Source: a virus | DNA: 64,000 nt | IMG/VR virus record: IMGVR_UViG_3300035181_002093 | Location: 62,001 to 126,000 of that record | Strand: one strand, 5' to 3' | Shown here: piece after piece, positions 42,285-50,253 of the stretch | Numbering within the stretch: the stretch's first letter is position 1 | Layout: the number at the start of each line of letters is the position of its first letter | Translations under genes and position numbers: made by a program | Notes under the pieces: generated by a model | What the model was told of the DNA's origin: nothing | Database searches by the model: none | Seen by the model: the letters and a program-made list of their open reading frames with translations, nothing else

Positions 42285-43040
42285 ATGGCACTCGGCGTAG
42301 TTCAAGGATTCGATACCTGGGCGTTCCAGCAGAGCTACGTCGAGCGTGTGATGGACAACGCTGCATACACCGCAGCGCATCCTGACGACACGCTCGTGCT
42401 GGCAGGCCCCGCCCGTCGGCAGAATGTGGGGTCACAAAACCTGCTCGCCATCGGCATGCTGCAAGCCGTCAACTTCACGCAGACCAAGCCGACGCAGCCG
42501 ATGATGGCGATCGGCTCGGGGCGTTCGTTCTACGTCAGCGGCAAGGCCCAGACCCAGTGGACGATGGGCCGTCTGTTCGTGAACGGGCGCAACCTGCTTC
42601 GCGTGCTGTCGCACAACGCGGTCGCCGGTGGCATCAATCCGTCGCTGTTCGATGACCAGGCATCCGACGCGGATCCGAACAGCAAGAAGTACTTCATCAA
42701 CCTCGACTCCGAGCTGTTCCTGATCCCGTTCGGCATGGGCGCGGTGTTCCGCGACAAGACGCACGGCTTCTGCGGCGGCTTCTACGCCGAGCTGTCGATG
42801 ATCACCAGCTACGCCATCGGCTGGAACGCCGGCCAGAACCTCGTGCTCGAGAACGTCTCGGGCATGTCGGATCGCCTTCTGCCATTCGGCAGCCTGACCA
42901 AGCCGGGCACGCGTCCGAACGCGGGCGGTGGCTCGGGCATCACGGCGACGTCGATCGATGCCGTGCTCGGGTTCATCGACAACACTACCACCGGCGAGAA
43001 CCAGACGAACGCGCCTGGCGATACGGTTCCGCTCGAGTGA
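42285..43040 (+). CDS. Probable tail tube protein
   Basis: A 251-residue beta-rich protein behind a very good AAGGAG site, indicating high expression. The N-terminus ALGVVQGFDTWAFQQSYVER and the central RSFYVSGKAQTQWTMGRLF suggest a beta-sandwich tube fold. It follows the sheath gene in order (separated by three small genes) and precedes the spike and baseplate genes. No diagnostic motif; the assignment is from size, expression signal and order. Confidence 0.5.
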   Translation: MALGVVQGFDTWAFQQSYVERVMDNAAYTAAHPDDTLVLAGPARRQNVGSQNLLAIGMLQAVNFTQTKPTQPMMAIGSGRSFYVSGKAQTQWTMGRLFVNGRNLLRVLSHNAVAGGINPSLFDDQASDADPNSKKYFINLDSELFLIPFGMGAVFRDKTHGFCGGFYAELSMITSYAIGWNAGQNLVLENVSGMSDRLLPFGSLTKPGTRPNAGGGSGITATSIDAVLGFIDNTTTGENQTNAPGDTVPLE

Positions 43041-43042
43041 CC

Positions 43043-43318
43043 ATGCGCACGGTACGTGAATGGTCGGTGCTGGTTGTCATCGTCGCCCTGTGCATGGGTG
43101 CTGATGGTGGCGGCAATGGCACTGCGGATGCAGCCGCGTTGCTGCGTGAGTTCGGGTTCCCCATCTTCGTCAGCCTCTGGTTCATGTGGCGCGTCGAAAA
43201 GCGCATGGACCGCTTCACGGACAGCATCCAGAACCTCCTCACTGCCGTCACGGTCATGGCGAAGACCGTCGACGGACTGCCGGCCGCGCGCCCGCCGACA
43301 CACCCACCTCACGCCTGA
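43043..43318 (+). CDS. Holin-like or membrane protein (BhlA/UviB-like)
   Basis: A 91-residue protein. A first hydrophobic stretch (REWSVLVVIVALCMGA) resembles a signal or membrane helix; a second (EFGFPIFVSLWFMWRV) is followed at once by an amphipathic, charged helix EKRMDRFTDSIQNLLTAV. This resembles BhlA/UviB-type holins. GTG at 43037 in frame would add two residues. The neighbouring genes also encode membrane proteins, so a small lysis or membrane cassette is possible. Confidence 0.55.
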   Translation: MRTVREWSVLVVIVALCMGADGGGNGTADAAALLREFGFPIFVSLWFMWRVEKRMDRFTDSIQNLLTAVTVMAKTVDGLPAARPPTHPPHA

Positions 43319-43327
43319 AGGAGCCCC

Positions 43328-43561
43328 GTGTCCTGGATCGTAACGGGTGTTTTGGCGATGATTGTCGGGTTGATCGTGTGGACCGAAGTCCGTTGCGGAC
43401 GTCGCAACAAGGTCTTCCACGCGCAGCTCGACCCTGAGGTCAACGCCCTCAAGAACAGCGTCATGACGAAGTACCGTGAACGCTTCGGCAAGGACCCCAC
43501 CGAGCAATTCACGACGGTCAGCGAGCCCAAGACGCACGGCCGGTTCGCGAAGAAGGCATGA
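43328..43561 (+). CDS. Small membrane-anchored protein
   Basis: A 77-residue protein with GTG start. One N-terminal membrane helix (WIVTGVLAMIVGLIVWTEV) is followed by a basic, polar cytosolic or periplasmic tail. AAGGAG lies upstream. It overlaps the next gene by 4 bases. Together with its two neighbours it forms a three-gene membrane block between tube and spike genes. Confidence 0.55.
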   Translation: MSWIVTGVLAMIVGLIVWTEVRCGRRNKVFHAQLDPEVNALKNSVMTKYRERFGKDPTEQFTTVSEPKTHGRFAKKA

Positions 43562-43905
43562 AGCTCGCGCTCGCAGGTTTGTCGGTGGCCCTCGCGGTCG
43601 CATGGCTTCCGCTTGCCTGGCGCTTCTTGCGCGGGTGGCGCAATCGGAAGAACCCGGTGAGCCTCGCGATCTGCGCGGCCTTGTGCTTGTTCGCGTACAC
43701 GAACATCATGTTGGCGCTGGAGCTGGTGGATGGTGAGTCGTGGGAATTCTTCACCATCGCAACACGCATCTTTGATCTCGTTGTGATCGTGAACTTCTAC
43801 GTCGCGTTCCGATGGTCGGCGAAACGGTTTCCAGATGCACGCAGCCACCCGGTCGAGTACACCGTGCCGCCCATGAACTCGTCGAACACGCCGCGCGGGT
43901 CGTGA
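43558..43905 (+). CDS. Small multi-pass membrane protein
   Basis: A 115-residue protein with three predicted membrane helices: LALAGLSVALAVAWLPLAW; AICAALCLFAYTNIMLALE; and IFDLVVIVNFYVAFRW. The C-terminal tail is short and polar. No holin family is recognised with certainty. Confidence 0.55.
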   Translation: MKLALAGLSVALAVAWLPLAWRFLRGWRNRKNPVSLAICAALCLFAYTNIMLALELVDGESWEFFTIATRIFDLVVIVNFYVAFRWSAKRFPDARSHPVEYTVPPMNSSNTPRGS

Positions 43906-43917
43906 TACGGTCGGGAC

Positions 43918-45336
43918 GTGAAGGACCCTCTACGCGCACGACGCGGTGCTGCCAATCTCGGCGCCGCAGGTCTCGGGCGCACGGGTAAGGGGAATTGGGA
44001 GCTGGGCGTCGTCGTCGCATACAACTCCGCAACGCACACGTCGATCGTGCGGACGCACAGCGGACGCCCGCTTCAAGACGTCCCTCAGATCAAGTCGACT
44101 GCCACGGGCTTCGACCACATCCCGACGGGCACGACCGTCGTGATCTCCTACGACTTGGGCATTCCCGCGATCGTTGGCTGCATGGACTTTCCAAGTCCGT
44201 CGCAACCGTCGGTTCAGGCACCGACGTTGACGGGCGTCGAAGGCGTGGGTGATGCCGATCCCACGCAGCTGACACAGGGCACCAACAACTTCAAGCCGCC
44301 CAACGCGCCCACCGACATGGGAGCCGGTGATTGGGCCCAGGTGGGCACCCTGGGGAACCACGTCGCCGTGCTCGAGGGCGGGGTTACCTTGATGGGTAGC
44401 CCGAGCGCTCACGTGCAGTCGATTGGACCTTCTGGAACGCTGCGAACGATCGCACGCCGCATCCAGCAATTCTCAGACTTCGGGCAGATGCGCATCGAGA
44501 ACGACCAAGGGCGGACGTCGTTCGTGCTTCGCGCAGGTTCCAACCAGGCGACCCAGTCCGGGATGGACGAACAGCACTGGACGATCCGCTTGGACCTCGG
44601 CGCGACAGGTGATGTGTTGGATTTTCGAATCCTCGAGCCCGAGGGCAAGCTCTTGTTCCGGCTCCATGCCGGCTCGGATGGGCGCGTGCAGATCTATGGG
44701 GATGGTGGCGTTGACCTGTCGTCTGGCGACAAGGGAACGTCCGAGATGCGGCACGATGTTGCAGGGTCGAGGACCGCCACCGTCGGCGGAGACGAGACGC
44801 ACGTCGTGGGCGGGAGCATGTCGTCCTCGATCGGGGCATCAGCAACCACCACGGTCAGCACCGACGAGACGCGATCGGTGGGGCGCAATTCGACCGCGTT
44901 CGTCGGGGGCGACCGCGATGTCGGCGTGAGCGGTGCTGAAACGCAAGCGATCGCAGGCAACCGTGGCGTTCAAGTCGGCGGAGACGACACTGTCGACGTT
45001 AGCGGAAGTTCTACGTCCAAGGCAGGCAGCATCTACACGGTCGACGGCGGCACCGCAGTGAAGCTAGGCGCCAACGCGGTCGAGCCAGTGATCAAGGGCA
45101 CCGCGTACGGAAGTACGGTGATGTCGCCTCTCGGAGCCGCCGGCGCTGCTGCAGAAACGATTGCAGCGACCGCCCTCGTGACGATCGCCCCGGACGCGTT
45201 TATCGGGTCACCAACCGCGCTCACCCTCACCGCAGTGACGCAGCTTGCAGGCGGGCTTGCCGCTCTTGGCGCCCAGCTGTCTGCGATCGCGGCGGCATAC
45301 CCAGGAACTCTCTCCACCAAGGTACGCACCGAGTAA
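43918..45336 (+). CDS. Baseplate central spike protein (gp5/VgrG-like)
   Basis: A 472-residue protein with GTG start. The N-terminal part (about 1-90) has an OB-fold pattern (GVVVAYNSATHTSIVRT, GTTVVISYDLGIPAIVG). A polar middle leads to a repeated beta-prism region at about 270-375, with short units such as TATVGGDETHVVGG, TRSVGRNSTAFVGGDRDVGV and NRGVQVGGDDTVDV. This intertwined triple-stranded helix is the needle of gp5 and VgrG proteins. The C-terminal 90 residues are Ala-rich. The protein would sit at the tail tip and puncture the outer membrane, hence a diderm host is suggested, but only weakly. Confidence 0.8.
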   Translation: MKDPLRARRGAANLGAAGLGRTGKGNWELGVVVAYNSATHTSIVRTHSGRPLQDVPQIKSTATGFDHIPTGTTVVISYDLGIPAIVGCMDFPSPSQPSVQAPTLTGVEGVGDADPTQLTQGTNNFKPPNAPTDMGAGDWAQVGTLGNHVAVLEGGVTLMGSPSAHVQSIGPSGTLRTIARRIQQFSDFGQMRIENDQGRTSFVLRAGSNQATQSGMDEQHWTIRLDLGATGDVLDFRILEPEGKLLFRLHAGSDGRVQIYGDGGVDLSSGDKGTSEMRHDVAGSRTATVGGDETHVVGGSMSSSIGASATTTVSTDETRSVGRNSTAFVGGDRDVGVSGAETQAIAGNRGVQVGGDDTVDVSGSSTSKAGSIYTVDGGTAVKLGANAVEPVIKGTAYGSTVMSPLGAAGAAAETIAATALVTIAPDAFIGSPTALTLTAVTQLAGGLAALGAQLSAIAAAYPGTLSTKVRTE

Positions 45337-45338
45337 CT

Positions 45339-45497
45339 ATGGTGGATGACCTCCGGTGGAGTGGTACGCCTGCGCTAGGCGCTATCTTGGCAAAGATGGC
45401 TGAGTTGTATGCACGTGCAGTTCGCGTCGACCTAGAGAGGCGTCGACAGAACGCAGAGCGTGTGTTGGCGATGTTCAACAAGAGCGTGCCCAAATGA
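45339..45497 (+). CDS. Small basic protein
   Basis: A 52-residue gene. ATG lies 2 bases after the spike stop and the end overlaps the next gene by 4 bases, the pattern of a real gene here. It is helical and basic (AKMAELYARAVRVDLERRRQ). The function is unknown; possibly a tail-assembly protein. Confidence 0.45.
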   Translation: MVDDLRWSGTPALGAILAKMAELYARAVRVDLERRRQNAERVLAMFNKSVPK

Positions 45498-47236
45498 CCT
45501 GGACCGCGGTCAACCCGAACCAGCTGATACCCAGCAACATGGTGACTGCGATCACCGCTATGGGTGACGTGCTCGCGGGTGCGTTGAGCATCGACAACCC
45601 CCTGACGGGGCTTCCACCATTGCCTTCAATAGGTATTGGACCGGATGCAGTGCTTCTGGTGGTCAACGCGATTCTTGATACCTTGACCGGCATCTTGAAA
45701 GCGGGACGTATCCACACGCTCGCGATTCCGATCGTCAAGACAGTTCCAAACCAACCCCCACCGGCGTTGCCGCCGACTCTGCGCGATCTTCAGGCAGGGT
45801 TGAACGCGGCGCTTGGACCGCCGACGACGGCGGCAGCAGACGCCTATACAAAGATGATTGTTCGTACAGGCGGGAATGCAGGGTTTTACAAAGCGTTTGC
45901 AACGGCAACGAACAACCCCCAGGACCCCAACCGTCCGCAATACGACAACAAGAAAGACGCTGTCGTCATGGCGGTGCTGCTTGTGGGGGCTCCGCGGTTC
46001 TCCTCGATTGCTTCGGCAGCGAGGACGCTCGACATCCTGACACGCCCCTCGGGCGACAACAGTTACATCGCCCGCACGATCCCTATCCCGCAGAACCTGA
46101 TTGCAAAGGTAGTCGGGTCTTCGACCGCGCCTGGTATCGGTGTCCGTCTCGACTGGGACGCCCCAAGCCCAGTCAATACGCTGCGTTATTTCCCCGGCGT
46201 ATCAATCGTCGTCAATCGATACGCGGTGATTCGAACGACAGACGCGAAAGCAGCACAAGCACGCACGGTCCTCGACCTATTTACTACCGCGACACTGTCC
46301 GAAGGTCTAACGTCCGGGAAAAACAAGGTTGTCAAAATCGGGTCAGGTAAGAACACCGCGTATCTAGACACGGACGACGGCATCGATCGGTCAGTGCCCG
46401 TCTACTACTTCATCGCATGGGAATGCTCCGTTCAAGAGCATGGTGAGACCGTCACACTTCCTTTCGACCGCTTGTCAAACGTGTCCAAGATTGCGGTCAA
46501 AGCTCCGACGCCGCCACAGACGGGAAGTTCTCCCAGCTGGAAGGCGACAGACGCCGCGATTGACGCATTCCCCGCGTTGAGCGATGCCGCACAACGTTTC
46601 CTTGCAGAAGCGAACGTCTTACTCAAACCGTCGGCACACTCGGCTTCACGCATCGGCGATGCCGTCAAACTGGCACAAGGTGCAGCCACACGGCTTGCTG
46701 CCAGGTCTACCGAACTGATCAACGACATCAAGCGCCTGTCGGCGGCGTTGTCAGCACCTATCCCAAGCCTCTACGTCACACAGATGTCGAGCGAAAAGGG
46801 TGGAACGGCGTTCTTGCTTGCGGAGCTGGCCAAGCGTTTGGGCGATACGACAGACGAAACGCGGCCACCGTTTGACAATGGTGAGTACGTATGCGGCGTG
46901 TGCTTTGTTGCAGGGGCTCCGCGTCTCGCGGACCTTGCCAAGGTGATCACCTTCTTCAATGCAATCTTCGGGACGGCAACCGCCGCGAATCCGTTACTGG
47001 GCCTCCTCGCTTCGATCGACACCTTGGTGACCCAAGCGGAGACGGTCGTCTTCCAGCCCAACATGACGCCATTCCCGTCGGGCACTGACCTTACCAGCGT
47101 CGACCCCGCGACCGGGAAACCCGTCGTCCCGACGACGCCTGCAATTGCTGCAGATGGAACGCCCGTGGCGACGCTCGACGCAGCAAACCCGAACGCGGGC
47201 GACACGAACGTCACGCCCACCTCGGAACTCTGCTGA
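45494..47236 (+). CDS. Large baseplate/tail protein
   Basis: A 580-residue protein following the spike gene. It shows two similar halves: KKDAVVMAVLLVGAPRFSSIA near 156 and NGEYVCGVCFVAGAPRLADLA near 460 share the (V)xGAPR pattern, hinting at an internal duplication. It is mixed alpha/beta without membrane helices, and the C-terminal ~60 residues are disordered. A baseplate hub or wedge role is inferred from position. Confidence 0.55.
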   Translation: MTWTAVNPNQLIPSNMVTAITAMGDVLAGALSIDNPLTGLPPLPSIGIGPDAVLLVVNAILDTLTGILKAGRIHTLAIPIVKTVPNQPPPALPPTLRDLQAGLNAALGPPTTAAADAYTKMIVRTGGNAGFYKAFATATNNPQDPNRPQYDNKKDAVVMAVLLVGAPRFSSIASAARTLDILTRPSGDNSYIARTIPIPQNLIAKVVGSSTAPGIGVRLDWDAPSPVNTLRYFPGVSIVVNRYAVIRTTDAKAAQARTVLDLFTTATLSEGLTSGKNKVVKIGSGKNTAYLDTDDGIDRSVPVYYFIAWECSVQEHGETVTLPFDRLSNVSKIAVKAPTPPQTGSSPSWKATDAAIDAFPALSDAAQRFLAEANVLLKPSAHSASRIGDAVKLAQGAATRLAARSTELINDIKRLSAALSAPIPSLYVTQMSSEKGGTAFLLAELAKRLGDTTDETRPPFDNGEYVCGVCFVAGAPRLADLAKVITFFNAIFGTATAANPLLGLLASIDTLVTQAETVVFQPNMTPFPSGTDLTSVDPATGKPVVPTTPAIAADGTPVATLDAANPNAGDTNVTPTSELC

Positions 47237-47267
47237 CCTCCGACTTGTTTATCGGGTAAGCGACGCC

Positions 47268-47273
47268 TATCAT
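47268..47273 (+). promoter_or_regulatory. Putative -10 box directly before GTG
   Basis: TATCAT in cgacgcctatcattccgc ends 5 bases before the GTG at 47279. No room for a ribosome-binding site; a leaderless transcript is predicted. Confidence 0.45.
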
Positions 47274-47278
47274 TCCGC

Positions 47279-47542
47279 GTGCCCAAAATCCGGGAGTACT
47301 CGTGCGACTGCGGGAATCGCTTCGAGTACATGCACATGACCGACGAGGATTTGGCAAAATGCCCCTCGTGCGGAGAACCTGTCACCAGCGCGGACGAGCT
47401 GCTGGGTGGCCACTCGTGCACGACGATCGTGCCTATGTCGCGCACCTCACTGAAGAACAAGGCAGGATACGTTCACACACACGCTGACCGTCCAGCCGAG
47501 AAGGGCTCGGTCTCGGTGCCACGCAACAAGGGAGATATCTGA
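47279..47542 (+). CDS. FmdB-like zinc-ribbon protein
   Basis: An 87-residue protein that starts with GTG. N-terminal zinc ribbon: REYSCDCGNRFEYM then KCPSCGEPV, the spacing of the FmdB/CxxC-ssrA-type regulatory ribbon proteins. The C-terminus is polar and basic. Family members are small and of mostly unknown function, often assumed to act in transcription. Predicted leaderless from the TATCAT at 47268. Confidence 0.7.
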   Translation: MPKIREYSCDCGNRFEYMHMTDEDLAKCPSCGEPVTSADELLGGHSCTTIVPMSRTSLKNKAGYVHTHADRPAEKGSVSVPRNKGDI

Positions 47543-47826
47543 TGGTGACTGCACTCAAAGATCTGCTCGCGTCGAAGAAGTTCCTCGTCCTACTGGCTGC
47601 GATCATCGTCGCGATCGCCAGCAAGCTGGGGCTCAACCTCGACCCCGACATGTTGACCCAGATCATCGCTCTCGCGGGCGCCTACATCGTGGGTCAGGGA
47701 ATCGCCGATCATGGCAAAGAAGCCGCCAAGATCAACGCGGCAGCAAACGACAACGCTGCTCCGGCCGCTCCGGCCGCTCCGGCCGCTCCGGCTGCTCCGG
47801 GCGCTGCAACCACAGTCGCGGTCTGA
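47542..47826 (+). CDS. Holin-like membrane protein with Pro-Ala tail
   Basis: A 94-residue protein with two hydrophobic stretches: KFLVLLAAIIVAIASKLG and ITQIIALAGAYIVGQGIA-like (residues about 38-55). A basic turn and a tail of repeated PAA units, encoded by a gctccggcc tandem repeat, follow. This arrangement is common in small phage holin-like proteins. It lies in front of a lipoprotein and a peptidase gene, as part of a lysis or envelope block. Confidence 0.6.
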   Translation: MVTALKDLLASKKFLVLLAAIIVAIASKLGLNLDPDMLTQIIALAGAYIVGQGIADHGKEAAKINAAANDNAAPAAPAAPAAPAAPGAATTVAV

Positions 47827-47837
47827 AGGAGTCCGTC

Positions 47838-48287
47838 ATGAACAAAATCTTCGTCATCGCTCTCACGTTCTTCATCGCGACGTCCTCTGGCTGCGGTGCC
47901 GCCCAGGACTGCAAGAAGCCCGAGAACATGAACTCGGTAACGTGCACCGCGCTCAACAGCGTCATCGACTGCACCAAGGGCGAGCTGCCCGCCGTGATCA
48001 TGCAGTTCGGTCCTGTGGTCAGCCAGCTCATCGACGAGGCAACGGGCGCCGACGGTACGGTCGACTGGGCACACGTCGAGAAGATGCTCGGCTCGCTCGG
48101 CGCCGCGTATGGCACGTGCGTGCTCGGCACCATCATCCAGAACTACATGGCGTCGCCGCCGAAGCTCTCGCCGGGTGAAGTGAAGCCGTCGGTGGCTGCA
48201 CTCAAGGACGGCCTGAACCACACGCGCGCGACCCTGTGGAAGCTCGACCCGAAGGTGAAGATCCACACCGCCAAGGGGGACCTGTGA
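47838..48287 (+). CDS. Putative lipoprotein
   Basis: A 149-residue protein. The N-terminus MNKIFVIALTFFIATSSGC is a signal peptide with a lipobox-like SSGC, so C19 would be lipidated. The mature part contains several cysteines (CKKPENMNSVTC, DCTKGELP, GTCVLG) and is helical. In phages such lipoproteins act in superinfection exclusion or as outer spanins; there is no specific evidence for either here. It overlaps the next gene by 4 bases. Confidence 0.65.
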   Translation: MNKIFVIALTFFIATSSGCGAAQDCKKPENMNSVTCTALNSVIDCTKGELPAVIMQFGPVVSQLIDEATGADGTVDWAHVEKMLGSLGAAYGTCVLGTIIQNYMASPPKLSPGEVKPSVAALKDGLNHTRATLWKLDPKVKIHTAKGDL

Positions 48288-49069
48288 GCACCACCCAGAT
48301 CGCCGGCGTCACCCGCAAGCTCAACTGGAAGCGTCAGCCGTCCGATCCGCGCGACCTCGTGCTCGTGCACAGTCCTGCGTTGATGGCGGCGCTACCGCCA
48401 CACGCGACCACACGCACGCGCGCAGAGCCGCCGATCCGTGATCAGGGCCAGCTCGGTAGCTGCACGCAGAACGCCGGCGCCGAGGCCATGGGCTTCGCGT
48501 ACATGGTCGCGACGGGCAAGCCTGACCCGATGTTCTCGCGCCTGTTCGGCTACTACCGTACACGTGTGAACATCGAGGGCAACCCGCCGTCCGAGGACAG
48601 CGGCTGCAACGTGCGTGACGTGTTCCGTGCGTACCGCCGGTTCGGCATCTGCCTCGAGCAGACGTGGCCGTATGACGTCTCGAAGTTCGAGATCGAGCCC
48701 AACGCCTCGGCCGTTGCCGAGGCGCTCAATCACCAGGCGCTCAAGTTCTACGCGTGCATGACCCTGCACGCGATCAAAAAAAGCATCGCGGATGGCTGGC
48801 CCGTCATCTTCGGCTTCGACTGCTTCGACTCGCTCGACAGCGAGGAGACCGCGCGCACCGGCGTCATCCCGCTGCCGAAGTACGGCGAGGGGTCCATCGG
48901 CGGCCACTGCATGATGTTCGACAGCTACGACGACGCAACCCAGCTGTTCTCGGGTCCCAACTCGTGGGGCACGGGCTGGGGAGACCACGGGCGCTTCCAC
49001 CTGCCGTACGGGTACTGGGAGCAGGGATACGCCTCGGACGCGCACACGCTTCGCCAAGAAGAGATCTGA
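48284..49069 (+). CDS. Papain-like (C1 family) cysteine peptidase
   Basis: A 261-residue protein starting with GTG at 48284. Motifs of clan CA peptidases are in order: RDQGQLGSCTQNAGAEAM with the active-site Gln and Cys, GGHCMMFDSYDD with the catalytic His, and NSWGTGWGDHGRF with the catalytic Asn. No propeptide or signal peptide is visible. Such enzymes are known from bacteria and some phages. Within this block it could be a virion protease, a peptidoglycan-crosslink peptidase or a host-directed effector. Activity is predicted intact. Confidence 0.9.
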   Translation: MSTTQIAGVTRKLNWKRQPSDPRDLVLVHSPALMAALPPHATTRTRAEPPIRDQGQLGSCTQNAGAEAMGFAYMVATGKPDPMFSRLFGYYRTRVNIEGNPPSEDSGCNVRDVFRAYRRFGICLEQTWPYDVSKFEIEPNASAVAEALNHQALKFYACMTLHAIKKSIADGWPVIFGFDCFDSLDSEETARTGVIPLPKYGEGSIGGHCMMFDSYDDATQLFSGPNSWGTGWGDHGRFHLPYGYWEQGYASDAHTLRQEEI

Positions 49070-49081
49070 CGCGTAACCGCC

Positions 49082-49087
49082 TATAAT
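49082..49087 (+). promoter_or_regulatory. Putative -10 box directly before ATG
   Basis: TATAAT in aaccgcctataattaggcc ends 6 bases before the ATG at 49094, so a leaderless transcript is predicted. Confidence 0.5.
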
Positions 49088-49093
49088 TAGGCC

Positions 49094-49459
49094 ATGGCGC
49101 AGAACCTGACCGTCGCTGGTGCGGCCGCGATCCCTCTCGAGGACGGGGGTGCCACTGCACCTATCAACCTGGCGGTCGCGCTCGGTTTCACGTCGCGTGT
49201 GGACTTCCAGCGGTCCTACTCAGGCGCCGTCACCGACGACGTCGTCAACTTCGGCACGCTCGCGCTCGCGGGCGCCAAAGGCCTCATCGTGAAGTGCACC
49301 GCCGGTGGCTGCACGATCAAGTTCAACGGCGGCCTCGACGCGTGGCCCCTCGCGCCAGGAGGCTACTTCATCTGGATCAACACCGCGCAGGCGTTCCCGA
49401 CCGCGGCGTTGATCACGACCACGGGCGCAGCCGCGGTCCTCTTCATCGCGGTGGGATGA
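49094..49459 (+). CDS. Small beta-rich structural protein
   Basis: A 121-residue Gly/Ala/Thr-rich beta protein, e.g. VNFGTLALAGAKGLIVKC, GGCTIKFNGGLDAW and ALITTTGAAAVLFIAVG. It resembles small receptor-binding or fibre-accessory jelly-roll proteins. Its start is predicted leaderless. No diagnostic motif, so the function is uncertain. Confidence 0.55.
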   Translation: MAQNLTVAGAAAIPLEDGGATAPINLAVALGFTSRVDFQRSYSGAVTDDVVNFGTLALAGAKGLIVKCTAGGCTIKFNGGLDAWPLAPGGYFIWINTAQAFPTAALITTTGAAAVLFIAVG

Positions 49460-49462
49460 CCC

Positions 49463-49936
49463 GTGCTGCGCACGGCGTTCCAACGCGGCCGTGAAGGCGC
49501 ACTTGCACGCTTCGGCGTGAAGGTTGCAGCGGTTCCGCTCGCACGTCCGATGCCTGCCGCCAAGGGCCTCGCAACGCCTCATGCGGCACCTACAGCGGCA
49601 CCCTACACACCGTCAGGCCCGCCGGGCCATGCAGACACGGTGCAGCAGTTCGCCGCGCGCGATAAGCAGCACGCGATGGAGATGCGCGAACCGCTGATGG
49701 CGGACGTTCACAACATGGCAGCACAGCACATGGCACAGCCGAGCCCCGCAGTCCCGACGCCTGCGCCTGCTGCAGGCCCCTCAGGGATGCAGCGCTTCAT
49801 GCGTCCGGTGAAACGCGGCCTCGGGCTTGCTGCACTCGGAGCAGGCGGCGCGCTTGCCTACGGCCTCCATCAACAGAACCAAGAAGACCGCGACAAGCGG
49901 TCGCTCGTGTACGCACCGTTGCAGGGGGCTTACTGA
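49463..49936 (+). CDS. Small N-terminally tagged protein
   Basis: A 157-residue protein with GTG start. The recurrent tag TAFQRGREGALARFGVK is at the N-terminus, followed by a Pro/Ala-rich disordered part and a C-terminal short hydrophobic helix LAALGAGGALAYGLHQQ. This tail matches that of the 241-residue protein at 14602 (LLAGGGLYMLHQHNQ), supporting paralogy between distant tagged genes. Confidence 0.6.
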   Translation: MLRTAFQRGREGALARFGVKVAAVPLARPMPAAKGLATPHAAPTAAPYTPSGPPGHADTVQQFAARDKQHAMEMREPLMADVHNMAAQHMAQPSPAVPTPAPAAGPSGMQRFMRPVKRGLGLAALGAGGALAYGLHQQNQEDRDKRSLVYAPLQGAY

Positions 49937-50250
49937 TGACACTCAAGCAGGCGTACACGAAGGGTCGGCGCGACGCGTTCAAGAAGTTCGCACTCGGGCC
50001 ACCGACGCAGGTCGATCAGTTCGTCGCGAGCGTCGAGCACGGCAAGGACGTTCCACCCGAAGCGGGCATGCCTCCGATGTCTCACGTGCCAGGGGGCACG
50101 CTACCTGCGCTCGACGGCACCGTCCCGCTCGACATGTCGACGTCGCCGCCGACGCCCCCGGGTCTCGGGTCCACGGTTGGAACACCGCCCGCGCTCGCAG
50201 GAGATCCCGCCATGCAGCCACCGCCCTCGATGGGCGCCTTGGGCGGGTGA
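49936..50250 (+). CDS. Small N-terminally tagged protein
   Basis: A 104-residue protein: tag QAYTKGRRDAFKKFALG at the N-terminus, then a Pro/Gly-rich disordered tail rich in TPPGLGSTV-type segments. Overlaps the previous gene by 1 base. Similar to the 78-residue product at 18338 in being little more than tag plus flexible tail. Confidence 0.6.
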   Translation: MTLKQAYTKGRRDAFKKFALGPPTQVDQFVASVEHGKDVPPEAGMPPMSHVPGGTLPALDGTVPLDMSTSPPTPPGLGSTVGTPPALAGDPAMQPPPSMGALGG

Positions 50251-50253
50251 CCT

